DNA from: DATKPE01 sp035524335
Lineage (GTDB): Bacteria; Bacteroidota; Ignavibacteria; UBA10030; SZUA-254
NCBI GenBank assembly: GCA_035524335.1
Contig: DATKPE010000014.1
Location: forward strand, 1-42,851
Direction of reading: 5' to 3'
Length of the DNA stretch: 42,851 nucleotides
The position numbers and the translations under genes are program-made. Of the stretch, positions 24,180 through 30,872 are shown one piece after another. The first letter of the stretch is position 1; every line of letters starts with the position of its first letter. The notes under the pieces are model-generated. The model worked only from the letters and a program-made list of their open reading frames with translations. It was not told the origin of the DNA and did not search any database.

Positions 24180-24334
24180 CCGTTGACTCCTCCATCATCG
24201 TCCCGCATCATCTGATATTTCGGTTCCTCGATATCCTTGAACTGATTGTGCTTCGCAGCCCAGACGAAGACCGCGGCAAACAGACCGCCGAGACCGAGGC
24301 TCATGAAGATCAGAAAATAGACAGATATCATCAT
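24176..24334 (-). CDS. ccoS: cbb3 oxidase assembly protein CcoS
   Basis: A 52-residue gene that is easily overlooked. Translation gives a single helix (SVYFLIFMSLGLGGLFAAVF) followed by VWAAKHNQFKDIEEPKYQMM and a DDDGG tail. This is the CcoS pattern: one membrane span, an (A/W)xxxxQFxDLExPxxxxL core and acidic residues at the end. The ATG at 24334 has AAGGAGA 7 nt upstream, and the stop overlaps the Rieske start as ATGA. CcoS is needed to insert haem and copper into CcoN. In most bacteria ccoS follows ccoI; here it lies 8 kb upstream, between the oxidoreductase and Rieske genes. The position within one operon supports coordinated production of both complexes. Confidence 0.88.
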   Translation of the reverse strand: MMISVYFLIFMSLGLGGLFAAVFVWAAKHNQFKDIEEPKYQMMRDDDGGVNG

Positions 24335-24346
24335 TGCAGAATCTCC

Positions 24347-26251
24347 TTACTCCGTTGTATATTCCTGACGATAGGAAAAATGTTCCATCGTCACGGCGCC
24401 GGTGGGACATCGCCGGGCGCAGTACCCGCAGCGTATGCAGAGTTCCTCATCCTTCAGCATGGCCGAACCGAACGACCGCATCGCCGCCGGGCCCTTCCCC
24501 TCAGCCAGGTCAGCCGCCGTCAGTCCGTACCGCTCCTGCAGCAGCCGGTCCAGCCCCGGTTCCCTGACGATCTGCGCGAGCGGAACCAGCGCCAGACAGT
24601 AGGTCGGACAGACATCGACACAGCCGTTGCACATGATGCAGAGTTCACCGTTGAAAATCGTGTCGATGTGACACTTGAGACACCGTTCCCCCTGCTCGCA
24701 GGCAACGCGCTCGTCGTAATTCCGTTCGATCAGTTCACGCGACGACACCCGCGCCTCGACACCGATGACCTCCGGGTGGACCCTGTCGAGCTGGAGATAA
24801 CCCTCCGTCATGCGGTGGAGCAGAGGAAGTTCAAAGAATCCCTCGCGCTGTTCGACGACCCGCTTGCCGCGAAGGTACTCATCGATCGAGACCGCGGCCC
24901 GCTGACCTGACGCAACGGCGTTGATAAATAATTTCGCCCCTTCGGCGATATCCCCGGCGGCGAAGAGGTACGGGATACTCGTCGTTTTTCGTTCAGGGTC
25001 GATATCTATCAGACCGCCGCGCGTCAGCTTCAGCTCCGGGAGATCCTTCAGAAATCCATGATCGGCCGACTGCCCGATCGACAGAATGACCGTGTCGGCC
25101 CCGATGATTTCTCCCGGTTCTTCCTCGAAGGACGGATTGAACCGGCCCTCGGCGTCGAACACCGATTTCACCTTGCGGGTCGCCAGCCCCCGCACTTTTC
25201 CCTGTTCCGCAACGATCTTCAGCGGACCGCGGGAGGTGTGCAGATGCACGCCCTCCTCCACCCCTTCCTTGATTTCCAGCTCGTCGGCGGGCATTTCATC
25301 CCGCGATTCCAGGCAGACGAGGTGGACCTCTTTTGCACCGGAACGGAGAGCCATGCGCGAACTGTCGGCCGCTTCGTAAAAATCCTTCGCTTCCGCCCGG
25401 TAGGGCTGGCCCTTCGGCCGCACCGCCGTCCGCGCCACGTCGAAGGCAACATTGCCCCCGCCGATGACCACCACCTTCTCGCCGAGATGAACGTCGTTCC
25501 CGAGATTGACCTGTTTCAGGAATTCGATGCCGCTGATCACCCCGTCGGCCTCGGATCCTTCGACCGGAATGGACCTGCTTCGCTGGAGGCCGGCGGCGAT
25601 CAGGACCGCTTCAAACCCCTCCTTCAGCATTCCGGGAATGGTGATGTCGGTTCCGACCACCGTGTTGAGCTTCAGCGTGACGCCCATCCCGACGATCGCA
25701 TCAATTTCCTGCCGGACCAGATCGCGCGGCAGGCGGTACACCGGAACGCCGGTCGTGAGCATACCTCCCGCAACCGATTCCCGCTCAAAAACGGTCACCT
25801 TGTAACCCAGCAGGGTCAGGTCGTGCGCCGCGGTCATCCCGGCAACGCCCGATCCGATAACCGCCACTTTTGCACCGGCTCTCGGATTTGTTGTGTCCCG
25901 CCGGGCCGTCGAAAATCTGACCGTGGACGCCGGATCAGCCGCTTCCACCCCGAACTGCTCCGTCACGTATCTCTTCAGCGCGCGGATCGTGACCGGCTCG
26001 TCAATACTGCCACGGCGGCACTCGACCTCGCACGGTGCGCCGCAGACACGGCCGCAGATCGAGGCGAACGGATTCGGGCCCCGGGCCAGCCGGTAGGCGT
26101 CCAGATACCGGCCTTCCGCAATCGCAACCACATACCCCCGGGCATCAGTCCTCACCGGACATCCCCACTGGCATTTGATCTGCCTCTGCCAGTATTCGAT
26201 ATCCGGAACTTCAACGCGAAACTGCTGGGCCGGCATAGAGTCTTTCCCCAT
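24347..26251 (-). CDS. GltD-like FAD/NAD(P)-binding iron-sulfur oxidoreductase with C-terminal diferredoxin
   Basis: A 634-residue flavoprotein. The N-terminal region has the cysteine pattern of GltD and related subunits (CQWGCPVR near 27, then CGRVCGAPCEVEC). The FAD fold is VAVIGSGVAGMTAAHDL, and the NAD(P)H fold is VVVIGGGNVAFDVART. FAAGDIAEGAKLFINAVASG closes the FAD domain. The C-terminal part binds two [4Fe-4S] clusters (CIMCNGCVDVCPTYC and CIRCGYCARRCPTGA). Start ATG 26251 overlaps the Rrf2 stop by one base (TAATG). Glutamate synthase is unlikely because no large subunit is nearby and the gene heads a bc/cbb3 operon. I infer electron transfer between NAD(P)H or ferredoxin and the quinone/bc system, or a role in redox balance. 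The partner is unknown. Confidence 0.85.
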   Translation of the reverse strand: MGKDSMPAQQFRVEVPDIEYWQRQIKCQWGCPVRTDARGYVVAIAEGRYLDAYRLARGPNPFASICGRVCGAPCEVECRRGSIDEPVTIRALKRYVTEQFGVEAADPASTVRFSTARRDTTNPRAGAKVAVIGSGVAGMTAAHDLTLLGYKVTVFERESVAGGMLTTGVPVYRLPRDLVRQEIDAIVGMGVTLKLNTVVGTDITIPGMLKEGFEAVLIAAGLQRSRSIPVEGSEADGVISGIEFLKQVNLGNDVHLGEKVVVIGGGNVAFDVARTAVRPKGQPYRAEAKDFYEAADSSRMALRSGAKEVHLVCLESRDEMPADELEIKEGVEEGVHLHTSRGPLKIVAEQGKVRGLATRKVKSVFDAEGRFNPSFEEEPGEIIGADTVILSIGQSADHGFLKDLPELKLTRGGLIDIDPERKTTSIPYLFAAGDIAEGAKLFINAVASGQRAAVSIDEYLRGKRVVEQREGFFELPLLHRMTEGYLQLDRVHPEVIGVEARVSSRELIERNYDERVACEQGERCLKCHIDTIFNGELCIMCNGCVDVCPTYCLALVPLAQIVREPGLDRLLQERYGLTAADLAEGKGPAAMRSFGSAMLKDEELCIRCGYCARRCPTGAVTMEHFSYRQEYTTE

Positions 26252-26691
26252 TATGATACGGTCACGAGCTGTTCCGAGGACTGGGCGGCATTCTGCCGCG
26301 CAAGCTCTGCGAACGTTTTCTGACGCAGGATCTGCTTCAGAGCCGACTGCGCTTCGCACCAGACCCCGTGAACGGGACAGGAGCGTTCCCTATGGCAGAA
26401 GTCGGAATGAATTAGGCACCTGTTCAGCGAAAGTTTGCCCTCGACCGCCTCGATCACATCGAGGAGCGTCAGGACATCGGCGGGAATCGCGAGCCTGATT
26501 CCTCCGTTGGTCCCGCGCCGCGTATGGATCAGACCGGCGCGGCTGAGCTGAGGGATGATTTTCCTGAGCAGGTTCTCCGGGATCTCCCAGTTCCGTGCGA
26601 TGTCGGAGATCTGCTGGGCTTTTCCGTCGGGATCTGCGGCCAGGCTCAATATCGCCCGGATTGCATATTCGCCCGTCATCGTGAGTTGCAT
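26251..26691 (-). CDS. Rrf2 family iron-sulfur transcription regulator
   Basis: A 146-residue winged-helix regulator. MTGEYAIRAILSLA and ISDIARNWEIPENLLRKIIPQLSRAGLI form the helix-turn-helix; TRRGTNGGIRLA is the wing. A cysteine cluster (C92, C99, C105, with H108, plus C112) has nearly the IscR spacing (C92, C98, C104, H107), so a labile Fe-S cluster that senses oxygen, NO or iron-sulfur status is likely. It is the first gene of the respiratory operon and overlaps the next by one base, so it probably autoregulates and controls the whole bc/cbb3 block. A perfect 13-bp palindrome lies about 110 nt upstream. NsrR, RsrR or IscR type cannot be told apart by eye. Confidence 0.92.
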   Translation of the reverse strand: MQLTMTGEYAIRAILSLAADPDGKAQQISDIARNWEIPENLLRKIIPQLSRAGLIHTRRGTNGGIRLAIPADVLTLLDVIEAVEGKLSLNRCLIHSDFCHRERSCPVHGVWCEAQSALKQILRQKTFAELARQNAAQSSEQLVTVS

Positions 26692-26799
26692 ACCGTTTCC
26701 TCAAATTTCCCACACAATTCAACAATATTAATGCCAAAGGAGAGTGCTTTGGTAATCTTATTATTCACACAGATTCAAAACATTTCAAAAATATTTATC

Positions 26800-26812
26800 T
26801 GAAACTGTTTCA
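26800..26812. promoter_or_regulatory. Perfect 13-bp palindrome, candidate operator of the Rrf2/bc/cbb3 operon
   Basis: TGAAAC-T-GTTTCA is a perfect inverted repeat in an AT-rich region about 110 nt upstream of the Rrf2 start. Dyads of this size are typical binding sites for dimeric Rrf2 regulators. No sequence match to a known IscR or NsrR consensus is claimed. It could equally be bound by an unrelated regulator. Confidence 0.4.
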
Positions 26813-27046
26813 CCTGTAAAAAAAATCCGAATGTTTCTTTTCAAGATTGAAAGAAATCCGGGTGACGGTCCGCTGGCTCCCGCAGAGACCGACGCCCCCG
26901 ATGCCAGATGATTGTTCCATGACTTCGTCCTCCGGACCTCGGCGATGGATCCGTACCGGGTTGTGGACGTGCTGGATTGTGGAATGTGAATGAACTGCGG
27001 ACCGGCCGGTAGTGCGCGGCCTGGTGAAACCGATGGAAGTGTCTGA

Positions 27047-27106
27047 TGAAGGAACGAGGATCCGCTGATGTTCGCTCCCGCTCAGCGCGGGTAACCGGAT
27101 CCTTCA
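27047..27106. repeat. Interrupted long inverted repeat with nested hairpin
   Basis: TGAAGGA-(7 nt)-TCCG on the left and CGGATCCTTCA on the right form an 11-bp inverted repeat, in which the left arm is split by the insertion ACGAGGA; the insertion also creates an alternative pairing AGGATCCG/CGGATCCT (27057-27064 with 27096-27103). Inside lies CCCGC-TCAGC-GCGGG (27077-27091). No T-run follows on either strand. It may be a folded leader, a protein-binding site or a remnant of a small mobile repeat. Confidence 0.45.
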
Positions 27107-27280
27107 GAAATGATGGCGGAAGTATAAAAAACAATAATGAGAATTTCAAGTAATGGCCGATCCCATTATCCGATTCTCATCAAACCCCGCAATCGCCTTC
27201 ATTTTGGGGATATTTGATCTTCTTTCAGGATTCCTGGAAACTTCGCACCCCGCCCCTGCCTGAGGTCTGTCCGGACGAAA

Positions 27281-27310
27281 TAAAAAAGGGTATCTGCGAT
27301 GCAGATACCC
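27281..27310 (-). terminator. Rho-independent terminator of the sigma/DUF4097 operon
   Basis: A perfect 10-bp stem (GGGTATCTGC / GCAGATACCC) with a 3-nt loop is followed on the minus strand by TTTTTTA. It lies 58 nt beyond the stop of the second DUF4097 gene, closing the sigma / anti-sigma / DUF4097 operon. Confidence 0.92.
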
Positions 27311-27368
27311 TCTGGTCGACGGATGCCCGCCGGTCGGCGAGGTCTGATCCGTTCGCGGACGTCCTCCG

Positions 27369-28235
27369 CTATTTTCCTTTTCTGATGTAGATGCTCCCGT
27401 TGAAATTTTTCAGAACGATCTCCGATCCTCCTCCGTTGATCGATCCGCTCATCATTTTTTCCATGGCAACCTTGAATTTTCCCGGATTGCCGGTCTGATT
27501 CTCGACGACCCGGGAGGAGGGCGACGTCATTTTGATGTCGAAGTCGCTGTAGATATCACCCTGTTCGCTTTTCATTTTTACTGTCGCATGGATATCGGGC
27601 GGAAAGGTGACGTCGATATCGCCGTTCATCGAACTGAACGACATCGGCTTGCCGGGATCCACCGACAGGAAGCCCACGTTGATCTCTCCGTTCAGTGCGT
27701 CGACGACGGCGGAGCCGGAAATTTTTGAAAGGGTGACCGACCCGTTGGTGTTGCTCACCTCGCATTCCCCCTTCACCCCGGTGACCCGGATGTCGCCGTC
27801 ATTGATTGTGCTCAACTTGACCGACGTACTGACCGGCACCCGTATTTTCAGGTCGATGGTGCCGCTGGCGCCCGCCAGGCCGGTGCTCACCTCCACCTCG
27901 TTGTTGTTTTCATCCACGCTCAGGCCCGTGCTCGTGTTGGTGATTTTCCGCAGGCCGCTTCGTTTCGCGGCCGCGTCCTGATCCGCATCGTTGTCCTCGT
28001 CGCTGTCGTCCCCTTCACGGCGGACGGCCTCGACCTCGACATCCTTTCCGCTGTATGCTTCAACGCTGATCGAACCGTTGATCAGGCCGACCCGCAGGTG
28101 GGCGGGCCGCGACGGGTCGCTGAGCGGCACCGTCAGTTTATCCCCGCCGCCGTTCTCCGGAACCGCCGCCGTCAGTCCCAGCAGGCCTGCCAGGATTAAC
28201 ACCCCTCCGCAGATCATCCGTAGTTTCGTCTTCAT
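27369..28235 (-). CDS. Exported DUF4097 family beta-helix protein (operon copy 2)
   Basis: A 288-residue protein with a signal peptide (ICGGVLILAGLLGLTAAVP). Residues about 30-280 are repeated short strands of the type 'VSNTNGSVTLSKISGSAVVDALNGEINV', the DUF4097/DUF4098 repeat predicted to form a right-handed beta-helix like a filamentous adhesin. An acidic insert of about 15 residues (GDDSDEDNDADQDAA) near residue 75 interrupts the first strands and may bind divalent cations. I chose the ATG at 28235 because AGAGGAG lies before it; an upstream ATG at 28256 has none. It is last in a sigma / anti-sigma operon. Members often accompany envelope-stress regulators, but their biochemical role is unknown. 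Confidence 0.85.
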   Translation of the reverse strand: MKTKLRMICGGVLILAGLLGLTAAVPENGGGDKLTVPLSDPSRPAHLRVGLINGSISVEAYSGKDVEVEAVRREGDDSDEDNDADQDAAAKRSGLRKITNTSTGLSVDENNNEVEVSTGLAGASGTIDLKIRVPVSTSVKLSTINDGDIRVTGVKGECEVSNTNGSVTLSKISGSAVVDALNGEINVGFLSVDPGKPMSFSSMNGDIDVTFPPDIHATVKMKSEQGDIYSDFDIKMTSPSSRVVENQTGNPGKFKVAMEKMMSGSINGGGSEIVLKNFNGSIYIRKGK

Positions 28236-28293
28236 GGTCGTTCTCCTCTGTTTCATCGCGTACGTTCCCTTCCGTGCCGAACACGGTCGCTGT

Positions 28294-29166
28294 TCAGTCG
28301 TGCTGGATCCTGCCGCTTTCGTTTTTGAGAATGTAGATATTGCCGTTGATCGTGCTGAATTTCATTTCCGGACCGCCGGTCCCGACCTGGACGCCGAACG
28401 AATCGCTTGCCTTGTACACCGAACGGTTTCCGTACTTCCGGGAAAAGGGACGCGAGAGATTTTCCTTCGTCACGTTGAAATCGCTGAAGACCTCCCCGTT
28501 CAGGGTCTGAAACCGGAGCGAGGCGGCAAGCGACTTTTCGAACTGGACGGTCACCTTGCCGTTGACCGTGGAAAATGCCGATGCCTCGTGCGGATTTTCC
28601 CGGAACCGGACATCCACCCCGCCGTTGACGGTCGACGCCTCTCCCGATCCCGCCATGTCCTGCAGATTCACCGATCCGTTCACATTCTTGACCACAAAAT
28701 TGCCGACGACATTGGTCACCTCGATCTCACCGCCGTTGACGGTTTTCAGCACCACATCGGTCTTCACCGGTATTTTCAGCTCGAAATCGTACGAAACGTC
28801 GTACCCGTAGTGGTCATGTCCGCGGTAGTCGGTGCCGCCGTCCCGCGTCCTCCAGGGAGCGTCGACGAACAGAACGATGTCGTTCGCCTTCTCGGTGATG
28901 TCGAGGGTAACCTTGTTTTTCGCCTCTTCCCTTTTATCATCCGAATCGGCATGGATAGTACGGTAGGCGATCATTTCAACGGCCGTGCCGTCATAGCCGG
29001 TCACCCGGATGGAGCCGGAAATATTGTCGACCGTCAACCGGTGCGTGCCCGAAACGCCGGTGAATTTCAGCGTCCGGTGTATCTGTTCGGCATCCTTTCC
29101 CGGGGTACCGGCCGCGGCGGCCGCACTGCACACCAGCATCAGGGAAACGAGTATCGATCGTATCAT
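28294..29166 (-). CDS. Exported DUF4097 family beta-helix protein (operon copy 1)
   Basis: A 290-residue protein starting MIRSILVSLMLVCSAAAAA, a clear signal peptide. The body has DUF4097 repeats: TVNGGEIEVTNVVGNFVVKN, VNGSVNLQDMAGSGEASTVN and FSTVNGKVTVQFEKSL. ATG 29166 is preferred because GAGGA lies 8 nt upstream; it begins just after the anti-sigma stop. A paralogue follows 58 nt downstream. Arg/Lys-rich segments alternate with Asp-rich ones (ADSDDKREEAK, WRTRDGGTDYRGHDHYGYD). Function unknown; an envelope role under control of the adjacent sigma factor is inferred from operon position. Confidence 0.85.
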   Translation of the reverse strand: MIRSILVSLMLVCSAAAAAGTPGKDAEQIHRTLKFTGVSGTHRLTVDNISGSIRVTGYDGTAVEMIAYRTIHADSDDKREEAKNKVTLDITEKANDIVLFVDAPWRTRDGGTDYRGHDHYGYDVSYDFELKIPVKTDVVLKTVNGGEIEVTNVVGNFVVKNVNGSVNLQDMAGSGEASTVNGGVDVRFRENPHEASAFSTVNGKVTVQFEKSLAASLRFQTLNGEVFSDFNVTKENLSRPFSRKYGNRSVYKASDSFGVQVGTGGPEMKFSTINGNIYILKNESGRIQHD

Positions 29167-29177
29167 GGTCATCATCC

Positions 29178-29993
29178 TCAACTGTTGAGCTGTACCAAAC
29201 CGTCTTCGATCCGTTTCCGGACCACCTTGTTCACATCACCCTTCTGAAGCATCTGTTTCATCACACCGGCGCTCTGTTTCTCCCCCGCCTGGACCATCAG
29301 ATCGATGATGGCGATCTGCACCATGGGAGAGGACTGTGTCTGCAGGGCCGACAGGAGTTCCTGGCGAATCTCCTTCTGACCGAGGTCGTGTGCAAGGGCA
29401 TCCAGCGCGGCGAGGCGGACGTTCACGTTCGGGTCGTGCTGAAATGTCTGAAGAAGCGCCGCCGTGATCTCCGGATCGGTCTTCTCCATCCGGGAGCTCC
29501 GGTTGACCCCCTGCAGGCGCTCGCTTGCCGACTGCTGGCGGAGGAGCGATACCGTCAGGAGGTGATTCACCGTCCGCACTTCGTCGCGGAGCTGGGCAAT
29601 TTCGGATTCATCGACGGCGGGGGCGTGCAGTTGATAACCCGCGGCAAACACCGCGATCAGGAGAGCTCCCGCCAGGGCAAAGCGGACGGCCGGCTTCGGG
29701 TGCAGAAGCGAACCGAACCATTTCGGCCGGACGGAACTCTGCACGTTTTCCGCGCCGCGGAGCGCCGATTCATAGGCATCGAGGGCGGCATAAAACCTGC
29801 TTTTCAGTCGTTCGGGAGGATACTCCTCGGGGAGGCCACCCGCCGCGTTCCAGACATTCGCCAGCGCCTGGAATTCGTTCCTGCACGCGGGACAGTCTGC
29901 AAGATGATTCTCGATCGCCGCGCGTTCGTCCGGACCGAGATCACCGCTGAGATAGGCTGTTATCTGATCTGCAATGTGTTTTCTGTCTGTCAT
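29178..29993 (-). CDS. Zinc-finger anti-sigma factor fused to HEAT repeats
   Basis: A 271-residue membrane protein. The N-terminal zf-HC2 domain has H30-x3-C34-x2-C37 (ENHLADCPAC), which should bind the partner sigma factor. One membrane helix lies at about 103-121 (VRFALAGALLIAVFAAGY). A short coiled-coil-like stretch follows (SEIAQLRDEVRTVNHLLTV), then HEAT-type helical repeats from about 175 to the end (TFQHDPNVNVRLAALDALAH, SSPMVQIAIIDLMVQAG). The extracytoplasmic HEAT region is a candidate sensor or protein-docking domain, unlike the short tail of the other anti-sigma factor in this window. The start overlaps the sigma-factor stop by 4 bases (ATGA). Confidence 0.88.
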   Translation of the reverse strand: MTDRKHIADQITAYLSGDLGPDERAAIENHLADCPACRNEFQALANVWNAAGGLPEEYPPERLKSRFYAALDAYESALRGAENVQSSVRPKWFGSLLHPKPAVRFALAGALLIAVFAAGYQLHAPAVDESEIAQLRDEVRTVNHLLTVSLLRQQSASERLQGVNRSSRMEKTDPEITAALLQTFQHDPNVNVRLAALDALAHDLGQKEIRQELLSALQTQSSPMVQIAIIDLMVQAGEKQSAGVMKQMLQKGDVNKVVRKRIEDGLVQLNS

Positions 29994-30559
29994 CGCCGTT
30001 CTCCGGCAATCTGGAAGAAAAATGTTCTGAGTTCCCTGATGCCGCGATGGACCCTGCTTTTGACCGTTTCAACGGAGCATCCGGAGATCTTCGCTATTTC
30101 GGTATACTTCATTCCTTCATATCTGCTGAGAATGAGCGCCTCCCGTTTCTCGGGGGAAAGGCGGAGGAGCGCATCCCGGAGCACGGAAACATCGTACATG
30201 AAATCCGCCGTGCTCTCATTCCCGGTGAATGCATCCGCGGCGATATCCTCATCGGGATCGATGAGCGGTTCGTCGTTCCGCTGTCGCCGCCAGTGATCCG
30301 TCTGAACGTTCCTCGCGATGCTGAACATCCATGTCGTAAACTGCCCCTCGCCCCGGAAGGTGTGGCGATACTTCATGATCCTGAGGAACACCTCCTGCAC
30401 CATATCCTCGCTCAGCTGCCGGTCCCCCGTCAGCCGGACGTAGTAATTATAGAGCTTTACATGATGACGCTCGAAGAGAGGAGCAAGTTTTCCAACTTCT
30501 CCGTCCCGGACGCCCATCATGAGTTGAATATCGGTCAAGGAATTTATATTCGGATGCAT
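29990..30559 (-). CDS. ECF-type RNA polymerase sigma factor (second module)
   Basis: A 189-residue sigma factor. Region 2 (about 25-95) contains LAPLFERHHVKLYNYYVRL, the EDMVQEVFLRIMKYR helix and TWMFSIARNVQTDHWRR. Region 4 (about 130-180) contains LSPEKREALILSRYEGMKYTEIAKISGCSVETVKSRVHRG. Between them is an acidic linker (DEPLIDPDEDIAADAF) of about 30 residues. It lacks regions 1 and 3. The ribosome binding site is weak (AGAAG). It is translationally coupled to the HEAT-repeat anti-sigma factor, and the operon continues with two DUF4097 genes. Its upstream region is shared with a divergent third DUF4097 gene, suggesting that one regulon covers all of them. Confidence 0.94.
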   Translation of the reverse strand: MHPNINSLTDIQLMMGVRDGEVGKLAPLFERHHVKLYNYYVRLTGDRQLSEDMVQEVFLRIMKYRHTFRGEGQFTTWMFSIARNVQTDHWRRQRNDEPLIDPDEDIAADAFTGNESTADFMYDVSVLRDALLRLSPEKREALILSRYEGMKYTEIAKISGCSVETVKSRVHRGIRELRTFFFQIAGERR

Positions 30560-30872
30560 CGCTTCTGGTTACCTATACTGTAAACTCCGAATTCGGAAAA
30601 AGGTTACAAACCGGAAAAATCTGCTGAATTCACATCAAATATGCTGTTCTTCATCATTTTAAATGGCTATCAGCCATGAAGAGGGATGATAAAGACCCAT
30701 TCATGACACAGACAGACCGCGGATGGAAGAAACCATTTGTGTGAGAGGTTCCCGGATTGTCCGTCCCGGGAAGACCATCTGCAGTCAGACCGAAGAGCTG
30801 GAGTCCCCCCGGTGACGAAACCTCCGGGAGGACGAAACGTACAACACCGAAGAGAATCTACCGGAGCTCCCC
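30560..30872. promoter_or_regulatory. Divergent promoter region between sigma operon and third DUF4097 gene
   Basis: This 313-base region has no gene. Near the sigma start on the minus strand are TTGTAACC (from 30609), a perfect 12-bp palindrome TCCGAATTCGGA (30586-30597) and TATAGG (30577-30572). GTAAC-type -35 elements are common for autoregulated ECF sigma factors, so this may be an autoregulatory promoter. ATGGCT-ATC-AGCCAT at 30663-30677 is a short hairpin. The promoter of the plus-strand gene is not evident. Confidence 0.35.

Larger units (their letters stand above)
26692..27280. other. AT-rich regulatory intergenic region upstream of the respiratory operon
   Basis: No gene is seen in this stretch. 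The part nearest the Rrf2 gene (26692-26840) is markedly AT-rich and should hold the operon promoter. On the minus strand TAATAA at 26763-26758 with TTGAAA at 26788-26783 is a candidate, but its 19-nt spacing is poor. A CCAAAG/CTTTGG hairpin lies at 26734-26752, a palindrome at 26800-26812, and a nested inverted repeat at 27047-27106. The remaining 26850-27040 holds GC-rich sequence with no recognisable feature. Confidence 0.5.

Noticed and set aside
24347..26251. Glutamate synthase small subunit (gltD) as a firm call
   Set aside because: The folds match, but no large subunit is present, a diferredoxin is fused at the C-terminus, and the gene is in a respiratory operon, so the name would mislead.
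26841..27149. 102-codon minus-strand frame in the region between the Rrf2 and DUF4097 genes
   Set aside because: Weak start, no ribosome binding site, low-complexity Arg/Pro/Ser product and no domain.
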